From NCBI RefSeq assembly GCF_021391495.1, contig NZ_CP090063.1:930001-994000 (forward strand): DNA of 64,000 bases. The letters run 5' to 3'. Both the position numbers and the translations under genes were made by a program. Each line of letters opens with the position of its first letter. The first letter of the stretch is position 1. A model generated the notes under the pieces. It did not search any database. It was not told the DNA's origin and saw only the letters and a list, made by a program, of their open reading frames with translations. Positions 33,354-41,557 of this stretch are shown here, piece by piece. This DNA is from Amycolatopsis acidiphila (lineage in GTDB: Bacteria > Actinomycetota > Actinomycetes > Mycobacteriales > Pseudonocardiaceae).

Positions 33354-33390
33354 CACGAGGGACGCCCGCCACCGGCGGGCGTCCCTCGTG
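33354..33390. terminator. Bidirectional terminator between DUF3107 and DUF4873 genes
   Basis: A perfect 17-bp stem joins 33354-33370 (CACGAGGGACGCCCGCC) and 33374-33390 around a 3-base loop. It begins 13 bp after the DUF3107 stop and directly abuts the stop codon of the convergent DUF4873 gene. It serves both convergent genes. Confidence 0.85.
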
Positions 33391-33705
33391 CTATTCCGCG
33401 GCGGTGAGCGTCGCAGGCACCGCGAACGGCGGCGTGCTGGTGCCCAGCACCCGGTACCGGCCCCACGGGTCCGGGTCCGACAGCTCGCCGCGGGCGGTGC
33501 CGTCCGGGGTGCGGATCTCGGCCTGCTTCCTGCGGCCGTCGAGCAGGTCGTGCAGGGCCTCGTGCCGGGCGATGCGCCCGTACCAGCGGTAGTAGCCGTC
33601 GATGGGCTGGAAGTGCCCCCGCAGCTCGAGCTGGACCTCGAACTCCGACCCGTCGACGACGAGCGTCGCGGGGCCGGTGTAGCCGTCTTCGTCGTCAGCC
33701 GACAT
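33391..33705 (-). CDS. DUF4873 family protein
   Basis: The 104-residue protein contains DGYTGPATLVVDG, VQLELRGHFQPIDGYYRWYGR and PWGRYRVLGTSTPPF, the pattern of DUF4873. The domain sometimes occurs fused to flavin monooxygenases but here stands alone. It overlaps the end of the TetR gene by 11 bp, so both are on one transcript. Its function is unknown. Confidence 0.88.
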   Translation of the reverse strand: MSADDEDGYTGPATLVVDGSEFEVQLELRGHFQPIDGYYRWYGRIARHEALHDLLDGRRKQAEIRTPDGTARGELSDPDPWGRYRVLGTSTPPFAVPATLTAAE

Positions 33706-34462
33706 CCGAGTCCTCCTTGTTGGTAACCGCCGCGAGCTGCACGACCTTGTTCTCCTCCAGGGGCAGGTCGGGGTCGATCGTGACGCCGTTCTGCCGCGCC
33801 AGGCCGTCGATCGCCGCCCAGATGATCTGCGTCAGGTACTCCACGACGCTGTCCCGGCTCATCGACCGCCGGTCGAGCCACCATTCCCCGGTGTTCTGGA
33901 CCATGCCGACGATCCCGTACGCCCACGGCTCGGCCGCGCCGGAGTCCATGCCGAACATCCGCATGTAGTCGCCCAGCAACGCGGTCAAAGCCGTCGCGAT
34001 GAGCTCCTTGTCCTCGGCGACGACGTCCGAGTCCGCCGCCTTCTCGGTGAACGAGCCGCGGGCCAGCAGGCGGTACAGGTTCGGGTGTTCCTCGATGACG
34101 CCGAAGAACGCGTCCAGCGCCATCCGGATCCGCGGCACCGGCGCCAGCTCGGCGTTGATCGCCGGGACCAGCCGGGAGAACAACAGCTCCGTGCCGCGCT
34201 GCCCGAGCGCCACGTACAGGTCCGCCTTGTCCTCGAAATGCCGGTACAGCACCGGTTTTGTGACCCCGGCGGCCACCGCGACGTCCTCCATCGCGAGCTC
34301 GGGCCCGTGCTCGTCGAGCGCCTTCAGTGCGGCTTCGACGAACTCCGCCCGCCGGGCCACCCTGTGCTTGCGCCACCGGTCCCGCCGGGCGTCCCCCGTC
34401 GCCGGTTCGCCTGCCTTGGGTGCCTTGCCGCCGCGCTTGACATGCTCCGTCACAGGACCCAT
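33695..34462 (-). CDS. TetR-family regulator divergent from the AurF-type oxygenase gene
   Basis: The 255-residue TetR/AcrR protein has about 35 basic residues before the HTH. Its recognition region AMEDVAVAAGVTKPVLYRHF (about residues 57-76) is typical, and a helical sensor domain follows. It is divergent from the diiron oxygenase gene, with a perfect palindrome between them. It probably represses that operon and itself. It corresponds in position to Rv3208. Confidence 0.9.
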   Translation of the reverse strand: MGPVTEHVKRGGKAPKAGEPATGDARRDRWRKHRVARRAEFVEAALKALDEHGPELAMEDVAVAAGVTKPVLYRHFEDKADLYVALGQRGTELLFSRLVPAINAELAPVPRIRMALDAFFGVIEEHPNLYRLLARGSFTEKAADSDVVAEDKELIATALTALLGDYMRMFGMDSGAAEPWAYGIVGMVQNTGEWWLDRRSMSRDSVVEYLTQIIWAAIDGLARQNGVTIDPDLPLEENKVVQLAAVTNKEDSDVG

Positions 34463-34471
34463 GCTACCAAA

Positions 34472-34484
34472 GGTAACTGTTACC
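34472..34484. promoter_or_regulatory. TetR operator candidate: perfect palindrome GGTAACTGTTACC
   Basis: GGTAAC and GTTACC flank a central T to make a 13-bp perfect palindrome. It lies 9 bp upstream of the TetR start and 28 bp upstream of the oxygenase start. A further GTTAC half site follows 4 bp downstream. Its position over both start regions fits autorepression and repression of the divergent operon. Confidence 0.7.
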
Positions 34485-34512
34485 TCAAGTTACATGAACC
34501 TGGGAGGGCGCG

Positions 34513-35415
34513 ATGACGCGGACGCTCAAGGAGTCGGGGCGCGAGAAAACCGCGGAGCGGCTGCTGAAATCTTCGGCCAACAAGTTCTACGACCCCGAGG
34601 TCGACATCGACTGGGACGCGCCGCTCGCCGAGGGCGCGCCGTACCAGCTCGAGCACCGGTGCTCGCTCTACGGCACGCACCTGTGGGACCGGCTGACCCC
34701 CGAGCAGCGGCTCGAGCTGGGCAAGCACGAGCTCGCGAGCGTCGCCAGCAACGGCATCTTCTTCGAGGTGCTGCTGATGCAGATGCTGCTCAAGGAGGTC
34801 TACAGCGCCGACCCGACGACCCGGCACGTGCAGTACGCGCTGACCGAGATCGCCGAGGAATGCCGTCACTCGACGATGTTCGCGCGCTCGGTCGAACGCA
34901 TCGGCGCGCCGCCGTACGGGCCGGTCAAGCTCGTGCACCGGCTGGGCAAGCTGCTGCCGTTCATCGGCTACGGCCCGGCGCTCTACGGCTCGATCCTGGT
35001 CGCCGAGGAGATCCTCGACCGCATCCAGCGCGAGAGCATGGCCGACGAGCGCGTCCAGCCGCTGGTGCGCATGGTCAACCGGATCCACGTGCTGGAGGAG
35101 GCGCGGCACGTCACGTTCGCGCGTGAAGAGGTCACCCGCGGGATGGCGAAGCTGTCCAAGGCGGAGCTGCCGTACCAGCGGTGGCTGATCGCGAGCGTGA
35201 GCTTCGCGATCAGCCGCAGCCTGATCAACCCGCGCGTCTACAAGGCCGTCGGTCTGCGGCCGAAAGAGGCCTGGGAGACCGCGATGGGCAACCCGCACTA
35301 CCAGGAGACGATCCGCTGGTCGGGCGAGCGCATCATGGCCTTCCTGGGCGAGGCCGGGCTGGTCGGCGCCCCGGGTATGCACCTGTGGCGCAAGTCGTTC
35401 CTGGTCGCGAAATGA
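34513..35415 (+). CDS. AurF-type diiron oxygenase
   Basis: The 300-residue all-helical enzyme carries two diiron motifs, EECRH (about residues 115-119) and EEARH (about 195-199), with further acidic ligands near residue 165 (LVAEEILDR). This is the pattern of AurF, which oxidises an aromatic amine to a nitro group, and of related N-oxygenases and hydroxylases. The real substrate here is unknown. It overlaps an alpha/beta hydrolase gene by 4 bp and has a divergent TetR regulator, which suggests an inducible oxidation and hydrolysis pair. Confidence 0.88.
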   Translation: MTRTLKESGREKTAERLLKSSANKFYDPEVDIDWDAPLAEGAPYQLEHRCSLYGTHLWDRLTPEQRLELGKHELASVASNGIFFEVLLMQMLLKEVYSADPTTRHVQYALTEIAEECRHSTMFARSVERIGAPPYGPVKLVHRLGKLLPFIGYGPALYGSILVAEEILDRIQRESMADERVQPLVRMVNRIHVLEEARHVTFAREEVTRGMAKLSKAELPYQRWLIASVSFAISRSLINPRVYKAVGLRPKEAWETAMGNPHYQETIRWSGERIMAFLGEAGLVGAPGMHLWRKSFLVAK

Positions 35416-36326
35416 CCGCGACGATCGGTCGCAGGGGGACCGGGCGCCGCTTCGTGACCAGCGACGGCACCGGGCTGTTCGTGGACACCCGCGGGCCCGA
35501 GGACGCTCCGCTCACGCTGGTCCTGGTGCACGCGTGGACCCAGGACCACACCGAGTGGGACCCGATCCTGCCGTTGCTGCCGCCGGACGTGCGGGTGGTC
35601 CGCCACGACCACCGGGGGCACGGCGTGTCGGACCCGGCCAAGCCGGGCACGGCCACCATCGCGCAGCTCGCCGACGACCTCGCCGAGGTCATCGCCGACC
35701 GCGTGCCGCAGGGGCGGATCGTGCTCGCCGGGCACTCGCTGGGCGGGATGACGCTCATGGAGCTGGCCGACCGGCATCCGGACCTGGTGCGGGAGCGGGT
35801 CGCGGGGGTCGCGTTCATCGCGACGTCGTGTTCGAACATGGACCGGCTGACGCTCGGGCTGCGGGGCGCCGCGGGCCGGGCCGCGATCCGGGCCGACAAC
35901 CGCCTCGCGCGAATGCTTTCCCGCTACGGCAAGGAATCCGTGCCGGTCCCGGCCGTGCTGGCGCGGCCGGCGACGAAGTGGCTGGCGTTCGGGAAGAAGG
36001 TCCGCCGGGCGGACGTGCGGGCCATGACGGAGCAGTTCCTGCGAGCGCATCCGCGCAGCGTCGGCGGCTTCCGGGACTCGATCTCACAGCACGACCGGCG
36101 GGTGGCGCTCGCGACGCTGGCGGGTAAGCCGGGTGTGATCCTCGTCGGCGACCGGGACCGCATCACGCCCGTGCACCACGCCCGGGTGATCGCGCAGGAG
36201 CTGCCGGGGGCGGAGTTCGTGCTGTTCCCGGGCGCGGGGCACGAGCTGACCTACGAGCGGCGCCAGGGCGTGGCGGCGCGGCTGCGGGCGTTGCTGGCGG
36301 CGGCCGGAGCGCCAGGCAGGGTTTGA
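35412..36326 (+). CDS. Alpha/beta hydrolase coupled to the AurF-type oxygenase
   Basis: The 304-residue hydrolase starts at ATG 35412, overlapping the oxygenase stop (ATGA). It has LVLVHAWTQDHTEW (oxyanion region), the nucleophile elbow GHSLGGM (about residues 111-117), VGDRDRITP (acid) and GAGHELTYE (catalytic His). The coupling means it is made in step with the oxygenase. Whether it is an esterase, epoxide hydrolase or other member cannot be read. Confidence 0.88.
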   Translation: MTATIGRRGTGRRFVTSDGTGLFVDTRGPEDAPLTLVLVHAWTQDHTEWDPILPLLPPDVRVVRHDHRGHGVSDPAKPGTATIAQLADDLAEVIADRVPQGRIVLAGHSLGGMTLMELADRHPDLVRERVAGVAFIATSCSNMDRLTLGLRGAAGRAAIRADNRLARMLSRYGKESVPVPAVLARPATKWLAFGKKVRRADVRAMTEQFLRAHPRSVGGFRDSISQHDRRVALATLAGKPGVILVGDRDRITPVHHARVIAQELPGAEFVLFPGAGHELTYERRQGVAARLRALLAAAGAPGRV

Positions 36327-36403
36327 CCGGATGACGCGGAGCTGCCGGGTGTGCGGCTGTTCCCCGGCGCGGGCTACGAACGGCGCTGCTGGCGGCCGGC
36401 CGG

Positions 36404-37036
36404 CTACTTCCCCGGCTGCTGCAGGGGGAAGCCGGCACCGATGCCGCGCCAGGCGAGCGTCGCGGTGAGGGCGACGGCCTCCTCCTGGCTCATCGTGCTG
36501 TGGTGGGTCAGCCAGAACCGTGCGCTCACCTGGCTCAACCCGACGAGCCCGACCGCGAGCAGCCGTGCCTTGGCCTCGTCCAGGCCGGCGTCCGCGGTGA
36601 TCGTCTCCGTGATCGCGTCGACGCTGGCCGAGGTGGCCCTGTCCACCGCCTCCTGCACCGCGGGCTCGCCACGCAGGTCCGACTCGAACACCATCCGGAA
36701 CGCCCCGGCGTCGTTGCTCACGAAGCCGAAGAACGCGCCGACCGCGGCCTGCACGCGCAGCTTGTTGTCCGTGGTCGAACCCAGCGCCTGCTCGACCCGC
36801 CCGACGAGCTCGTCGACGTGGCTCTCCAGCAGCGCGATGTACAGGTCGAGCTTGCCCGGGAAGTGCTGGTACAGCACGGGCTTGGACACCCCGGCCTGCT
36901 CGGCGATCTCGTCCATAGCCGCCGCGTGGTAGCCGTTCGCGGAGAAGACGCGCTGCGCGGCGGCGAGCAGCTGCGCCCGCCGCTCGGTGCGCGGCAGCCG
37001 CACTCCCCGCTGCTGTGCGGGCGCCATTTCCGTCAT
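36404..37036 (-). CDS. TetR-family regulator
   Basis: The 210-residue protein starts at ATG 37036 with GGGAGGG 4 bp upstream; an earlier ATG at 37093 is less likely. The HTH is AAMDEIAEQAGVSKPVLYQHF (about residues 33-53), and the C-terminal domain resembles mycobacterial regulators of lipid or stress genes. It is divergent from an alpha/beta hydrolase. The 86-bp gap contains short inverted repeats (ACTCG at 37068 with CGAGT at 37083) that could be an operator. Confidence 0.88.
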   Translation of the reverse strand: MTEMAPAQQRGVRLPRTERRAQLLAAAQRVFSANGYHAAAMDEIAEQAGVSKPVLYQHFPGKLDLYIALLESHVDELVGRVEQALGSTTDNKLRVQAAVGAFFGFVSNDAGAFRMVFESDLRGEPAVQEAVDRATSASVDAITETITADAGLDEAKARLLAVGLVGLSQVSARFWLTHHSTMSQEEAVALTATLAWRGIGAGFPLQQPGK

Positions 37037-37122
37037 GCTTCCCTCCCGGTTCAACCCGTTCGAGATTACTCGCCGGTACCCACGAGTCGCCAAGGCCGGG
37101 CCTCCAGTTGCATGCTGGATCG

Positions 37123-38127
37123 ATGACCGACACAGTTCCCCGCACCGCGGACGCCCCGTCCGGCAGACGTCCGCCGGTCACCCACGTGCCGCTCTCGAAC
37201 ACCCCGCTGCCCGACCTCGACCCGCACCAGCCGCCGTGGCCCGGCGCCGTCGAGACCTCGGGCGGCGTGACGCTGCACGTGCGCCGTACGCCCGGCTCCG
37301 ACGAGGCGACCGCCGTGTACGTGCACGGCCTCGGCGGCTCCTCGACCAACTGGACGGACCTCGGCGCACTGCTGTCGCCGTTCGCCGCCGGGATCTCGGT
37401 CGACCTGCCCGGGTTCGGCTTCTCCGAACCGGTGCGCGGGTTCAGGTTCAGCCTCGACGAGCACGCCGAGGAGCTGGTGAAGTTCGTCGAGGGGCTGGGC
37501 GCCGGGCCGGTGCACCTGCTGGGCAACTCGATGGGCGGTGCGGTCGCGCTGCTGGTCGCGGCCCGCCGGCCGGACCTGGTGCGCACCCTCACCCTGATCT
37601 CACCCGCGATGCCCGACCGCCGGCCCGATCCGCGCCGCCTGTCGGACCCGTTGATGGCGCTGGCCTACCTCCCGCTGATCGGGCGCGGGGTGCGCCGCCG
37701 GCTGGCCGGGCTGAGCCCGCGGGAGCGGGCGGCACAGGTGATCAAGCTGTGCTTCGCCGACCCGGCCGCGTTTCCCGAGCACCGGCTCGACGAGCTGGCC
37801 GAGGAGCACACCGCGCGGGCAGGGCTCAAATGGGCCAACGCGGCGATGTCGGCGAGCACCCTGGGCATCTTCCGGACCTGGTTCGCCCGCGGGCCCGCGT
37901 CGCTGTGGTCGGTCGCGCCGCTGGTGTCGGTGCCCGCGCTCGTGGTGTGGGGCACGCAGGACAAGGTGATCTCGGTGCGCCGCGCGGCCCGCACGGCGAA
38001 CGCGCTGCAGCGGGCCCGGCTGCTCGTGCTGCCGCGCACCGGGCACGTCGCGCAGATGGAGCGCCCGGTCGCCGTCGCGAAGGCCGTATTGGGCATGTGG
38101 GAGCGTCAGGAAGGGAACGCCTGGTAG
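37123..38127 (+). CDS. Alpha/beta hydrolase
   Basis: The 334-residue enzyme starts at ATG 37123 (MTDTVPRTA); the frame is open further upstream. Motifs are YVHGLGGSSTNW (oxyanion hole, about residues 66-77), LLGNSMGGAV (nucleophile Ser, about 128-137), VWGTQDKVI (acid) and LPRTGHVAQME (His). It resembles hydrolases beside Rv3208-type regulators. The substrate is unknown. The divergent TetR gene is the likely regulator. Confidence 0.88.
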   Translation: MTDTVPRTADAPSGRRPPVTHVPLSNTPLPDLDPHQPPWPGAVETSGGVTLHVRRTPGSDEATAVYVHGLGGSSTNWTDLGALLSPFAAGISVDLPGFGFSEPVRGFRFSLDEHAEELVKFVEGLGAGPVHLLGNSMGGAVALLVAARRPDLVRTLTLISPAMPDRRPDPRRLSDPLMALAYLPLIGRGVRRRLAGLSPRERAAQVIKLCFADPAAFPEHRLDELAEEHTARAGLKWANAAMSASTLGIFRTWFARGPASLWSVAPLVSVPALVVWGTQDKVISVRRAARTANALQRARLLVLPRTGHVAQMERPVAVAKAVLGMWERQEGNAW

Positions 38128-38207
38128 GCCATCCGGGTGACAAAAATCCGGCCCGTACCAGGGCGGTCGCTGTGCGCAGCAGCGGGGAGGTGTGGCACGC
38201 TGAGCGC

Positions 38208-39320
38208 GTGAACCGGGTGACGAACGGCGCGCAGAGCGAGGGGCAGCGCTCTCCGGAGCCCCCTTCTCCCCGCCGCTCGCGTGACGATCTCGGCGACCGC
38301 TACCAGCCGGGCCGCCGGCGCACCGCCGGTGAACCGCTCAGTGCGTCGTGGCGCCCGGCGCCCGGACAGCTGGAGCAGACCGCGGCGCAGGCCCGCCAGG
38401 CCCGCCGGGAGCGCAATCCGGTCCGGCGGATCACCAAGGCCTACGGCTGGCGCGTGTACGCGCTGCCGATCCTGGTGGTCATCACGGCGCTCGTGGTGTT
38501 CAACACCGCTCGCGGGCCCGCGGAGCCCGCCGGGGGCTCGGCGTCGATCGGCACCGACAGCAGTTCCGGCACGGGCAGCGACCTCAGCGAGAAGCCCGCG
38601 CTCCCGGCGAACCTGAACGTCCCGACGGCCCCGCTGCCCGACGGCGGCGCGTTCACCCAGAGCGGCCGGATGAGCTGGCACGTGGTGCCGCTGGCCGCCG
38701 ACGGCACCAGCGGCAAGCGCGCCGGGACGACCGGACGGCTGTACCACTACACCGTCGAGGTCGAGGACGGGATCGACCCGTCGAGCTACGCCGGCGACGA
38801 CTCGTTCGCCAGGACGGTCGAGGCGACCCTGTCGGACACCCGCAGCTGGGTCGGCACCGGCAAGGTGAGCCTGCAGCGGGTGGACGCGAGCTTCCCGAAC
38901 CCCGACTTCCGGGTCCGGCTGACCACCCCGGACACCGCGACGCGGGCGGACCTGTGCGGGTTCGGCATCCCGTACCCGACGTCCTGCTACATCCGCGGGT
39001 TCCAGCGCAGCGTGATCATCAACCTGTCGCGCTGGGTGCGCGGGGCGCTGGCGTTCGGCGCGGACATGGGCACCTACCGGCAGTACGCGGTCAACCATGA
39101 GGTCGGTCACGCCCTCGGCAAGAGCCACGTCGGCTGCCAGGCGAACGGCGCGCTGGCGCCGGTGATGATGCAGCAGACCTTCGGCGTGAGCAACGACTAC
39201 GTCGCCCAGCTCAACCAGGTGGACATCTACAACTCCAAGGCCGTGCCCTCGGACGGCAAGGTCTGCAGGCCCAATGCGTGGCCGGTGCTCGACCTCGGCG
39301 ACTCCGCGCCCACGGGCTGA
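38208..39320 (+). CDS. DUF3152 zinc-metalloprotease-like membrane protein
   Basis: The 370-residue protein starts around GTG 38208. About 80 cytoplasmic basic and proline-rich residues precede one membrane helix (about 84-102, ALPILVVITALVVFNTA). The extracytoplasmic DUF3152 domain follows. It contains NHEVGHALGKSHVGC (about 297-311), a metzincin-like HExxHxxxxxH zinc site. Two cysteine pairs could form disulfides. It is the Rv3207c counterpart. Protease activity is inferred from the motif. Confidence 0.88.
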   Translation: MNRVTNGAQSEGQRSPEPPSPRRSRDDLGDRYQPGRRRTAGEPLSASWRPAPGQLEQTAAQARQARRERNPVRRITKAYGWRVYALPILVVITALVVFNTARGPAEPAGGSASIGTDSSSGTGSDLSEKPALPANLNVPTAPLPDGGAFTQSGRMSWHVVPLAADGTSGKRAGTTGRLYHYTVEVEDGIDPSSYAGDDSFARTVEATLSDTRSWVGTGKVSLQRVDASFPNPDFRVRLTTPDTATRADLCGFGIPYPTSCYIRGFQRSVIINLSRWVRGALAFGADMGTYRQYAVNHEVGHALGKSHVGCQANGALAPVMMQQTFGVSNDYVAQLNQVDIYNSKAVPSDGKVCRPNAWPVLDLGDSAPTG

Positions 39321-39403
39321 CCACCTGCTGGGAAGACCTTGCGTCTCGTCCGCGTTGTGGATACTGGGACAGGACACGCGATTTCGCGCGAGATGGAGGA
39401 CCG

Positions 39404-40582
39404 ATGTCAGGCACGCTGCCGCCGCTCGTCGAGCCGGCCGCCGAGCTCACCAAGGAAGAGGTGGCCCGGTACAGCCGGCACCTGATCATCCCGGATGTCG
39501 GGATGGACGGGCAGAAGCGGCTCAAGAACGCCAAGGTGCTGGTCATCGGCGCCGGCGGACTCGGCAGCCCGGCGTTGCTGTACCTGGCCGCGGCCGGGGT
39601 CGGCACGCTCGGCGTGATCGACTTCGACGTCGTGGACGAGTCGAACCTGCAGCGCCAGGTCATCCACGGCCAGTCCGACGTCGGCAAGCCGAAGGCGGTC
39701 TCGGCCAAGGAGTCGATCGCGGAGATCAACCCGTTCGTCGACGTCATCCTGCACACCGAGCAGCTGACCAACGAGAACGCGCTGGACGTCTTCTCCGGCT
39801 ACGACCTGATCCTGGACGGCACGGACAACTTCGCCACCCGGTACCTGGTCAACGACGCCGCGGTGCTGCTGGACAAGCCCTACGTCTGGGGCTCGATCTT
39901 CCGGTTCGAGGGCCAGGTGAGCGTGTTCTGGGAGAACGCGCCCGACGGCAGGGGCCTCAACTACCGCGACCTCTACCCGGAGGCGCCGCCGCCGGGCATG
40001 GTGCCCTCCTGCGCCGAGGGCGGTGTGCTGGGCGTGCTGTGCGCGTCCATCGGCTCGATCATGGTGACCGAGGCGATCAAGCTCATCACCGGGATCGGCG
40101 AGCCGCTGCTCGGCCGGCTGATCAGCTACGACGCGCTGGAGATGAAGTACCGCGAGGTCAAGATCCGCAAGGACCCGGAGACCCCGAAGATCACCGAGCT
40201 GATCGACTACGACGCGTTCTGCGGGGTCGTCAGCCAGGACGCCGCTGAGGCCGCCGCCGACCACACGATCACCCCGGCGGAGCTGAAGGCCAAGTTCGAC
40301 GCGGGCGAGAACTTCGCGCTGATCGACGTCCGCGAGCCGCACGAGTACGAGATCGTGAACATCAAGGGCGCGAAGCTGATCCCGAAGGACCGGATCCTCT
40401 CGGGCGAGGCGCTGGCGGAGCTGCCGCAGGACAAGCCGATCGTGCTGCACTGCAAGTCCGGCGCGCGCTCGGCGGAGGCGCTGGCGGCACTGCACCGCGC
40501 GGGCTTCAAGGACGCCACGCACCTCGGTGGCGGCGTGCTGGCCTGGGCCAAGCAGATCGACCAGAGCCTGCCGACCTACTGA
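39404..40582 (+). CDS. moeZ: MoeZ-type sulfur-carrier adenylyltransferase/sulfurtransferase
   Basis: The 392-residue protein has an N-terminal ThiF/MoeB domain with VIGAGGLGSPAL (about residues 47-58) and DLILDGTDNFATR, which adenylates the C-terminal glycine of sulfur carriers. A rhodanese domain (about 290-390) follows, with active Cys350 in VLHCKSGARSAEA. The zinc CxxC pairs of E. coli MoeB are absent, as expected for MoeZ. It supplies sulfur for molybdopterin and possibly other pathways. It fits the nearby nitrate reductase, which needs molybdenum cofactor. It corresponds to Rv3206c. Confidence 0.94.
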   Translation: MSGTLPPLVEPAAELTKEEVARYSRHLIIPDVGMDGQKRLKNAKVLVIGAGGLGSPALLYLAAAGVGTLGVIDFDVVDESNLQRQVIHGQSDVGKPKAVSAKESIAEINPFVDVILHTEQLTNENALDVFSGYDLILDGTDNFATRYLVNDAAVLLDKPYVWGSIFRFEGQVSVFWENAPDGRGLNYRDLYPEAPPPGMVPSCAEGGVLGVLCASIGSIMVTEAIKLITGIGEPLLGRLISYDALEMKYREVKIRKDPETPKITELIDYDAFCGVVSQDAAEAAADHTITPAELKAKFDAGENFALIDVREPHEYEIVNIKGAKLIPKDRILSGEALAELPQDKPIVLHCKSGARSAEALAALHRAGFKDATHLGGGVLAWAKQIDQSLPTY

Positions 40583-40592
40583 TCGTTTCCGC

Positions 40593-40627
40593 GAAAGGGG
40601 CTTCGGTGCGTTCCGGAGCCCCTTTTC
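40593..40627 (+). terminator. Intrinsic terminator after moeZ
   Basis: AAAGGGGCT (starting 40594) and AGCCCCTTT (ending 40626) form a stem whose loop ends with TCGG/CCGG pairing. It ends in TTTT at 40623-40626 and is placed 11 bp after the moeZ stop. Confidence 0.75.
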
Positions 40628-40645
40628 GTGGGTAGCCTCGGGCTG

Positions 40646-41434
40646 GTGTCCGGTTCCCCTGTGCCTCAGCGCGTGCTGAACGCGTTCGGCGCGCAGGGCG
40701 AGCCGGAGAAGCTCCCCGGCAGCTCGGCCTGGCGCTGCGCCGAGCTGGTGCTGAAACCGGTGACGGACAAGGCACGCGCCGTGTGGCTGGCGAACGTCCT
40801 GGGCCGGCTCGTGGTGCCGGACCTGCGGATCGCGCGGCCCGTGCGGGCCACCGACGGCCGCTGGATCATCGGCGGCTGGGCCGCGGGCCGGTTCCTGCCC
40901 GGTCGGCCCGAGCACCGGCACGACGAGACCATGCTGGCCGCGCTGAAGCTCGCCCAGGCCACCGCGCGGTTTCCGCGGCCGGACTTCCTCGGCCGCCGCC
41001 AGGGCCCCGACGCGCTCGCCGACCGGATCGCCTGGGGCGAGGTCGACGTGCCGGTCGAGGAGCGCAAGGGCGGGCGCTGGTTCGAGGTGCTCGCCGTGGC
41101 GCGAAGACCCGTGCGGCTGCCGGACCAGGTCGTCCCCGGCGACCTCTTCGGAGCCGTGTTGTTCGACGGCTCGTCCCCGCCCGGGATCTTGGACTTCGAG
41201 CCCTACTACCGCCCCGCCGAATGGGGCGCCGCCGTAGCCGCGGTGGACGCCGTCGCCTGGGGCGGCGCCGACCTGGAGTTCCTGAGACGGTGGTCGCACC
41301 TGCCCGAGTGGTCGCAGCTGCTCCTGCGGGCCGTGTTGTTCCGGCTCGCGGGCAACTCCCTCAACCCGCGTGCCACCGTTTCCGCACTCGACGGCCTGCG
41401 CGCCGCCGCCGCGTCGGTCAGCGAACTGCTCTGA
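40646..41434 (+). CDS. TIGR02569 family protein (kinase-like fold)
   Basis: The 262-residue protein starts with GTG 40646 (VSGSPVPQRVLNAFG). The family TIGR02569 (Rv3205c) is actinobacterial. The segments ELVLKPVTDK, IGGWAAGRFLPGR and GILDFEPYYRP resemble a degenerate aminoglycoside-phosphotransferase/kinase fold, with D in LDFEP in place of the metal-binding Asp. Function is unknown. It is the last member of the conserved Rv3211-Rv3205c-like block before the nitrogen genes. Confidence 0.87.
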   Translation: MSGSPVPQRVLNAFGAQGEPEKLPGSSAWRCAELVLKPVTDKARAVWLANVLGRLVVPDLRIARPVRATDGRWIIGGWAAGRFLPGRPEHRHDETMLAALKLAQATARFPRPDFLGRRQGPDALADRIAWGEVDVPVEERKGGRWFEVLAVARRPVRLPDQVVPGDLFGAVLFDGSSPPGILDFEPYYRPAEWGAAVAAVDAVAWGGADLEFLRRWSHLPEWSQLLLRAVLFRLAGNSLNPRATVSALDGLRAAAASVSELL

Positions 41435-41477
41435 GCAGCGGCTTCTCACCGCCTGCCACGCCCGGTTCCCGAGCAAT

Positions 41478-41505
41478 GTCAAATGCCCGAAACATTCGGG
41501 CATTT
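41478..41505 (+). promoter_or_regulatory. Nitrogen-operon operator region: perfect palindrome and GlnR-like box
   Basis: AAATGCCCGAA and TTCGGGCATTT flank ACA to form a perfect 25-bp palindrome at 41481-41505. Overlapping it, GTCAA (41478-41482), 6 bp, and GAAAC (41489-41493) fit the gTnAC-n6-GaAAC pattern bound by the nitrogen regulator GlnR, with one mismatch. It is 53 bp upstream of the nitrate reductase start. It could be an operator, or a hairpin ending the TIGR02569 transcript. Confidence 0.5.
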
Positions 41506-41557
41506 CCAGGTAACACGCCCTCCTTACCGTCGGAAGTCGTCGACGGAGGAGGTGCGA

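Noticed and set aside
34513..36326. AurF-like oxygenase as part of a natural-product cluster
   Set aside because: No PKS, NRPS, carrier or tailoring genes surround it; the neighbours belong to a conserved housekeeping block.
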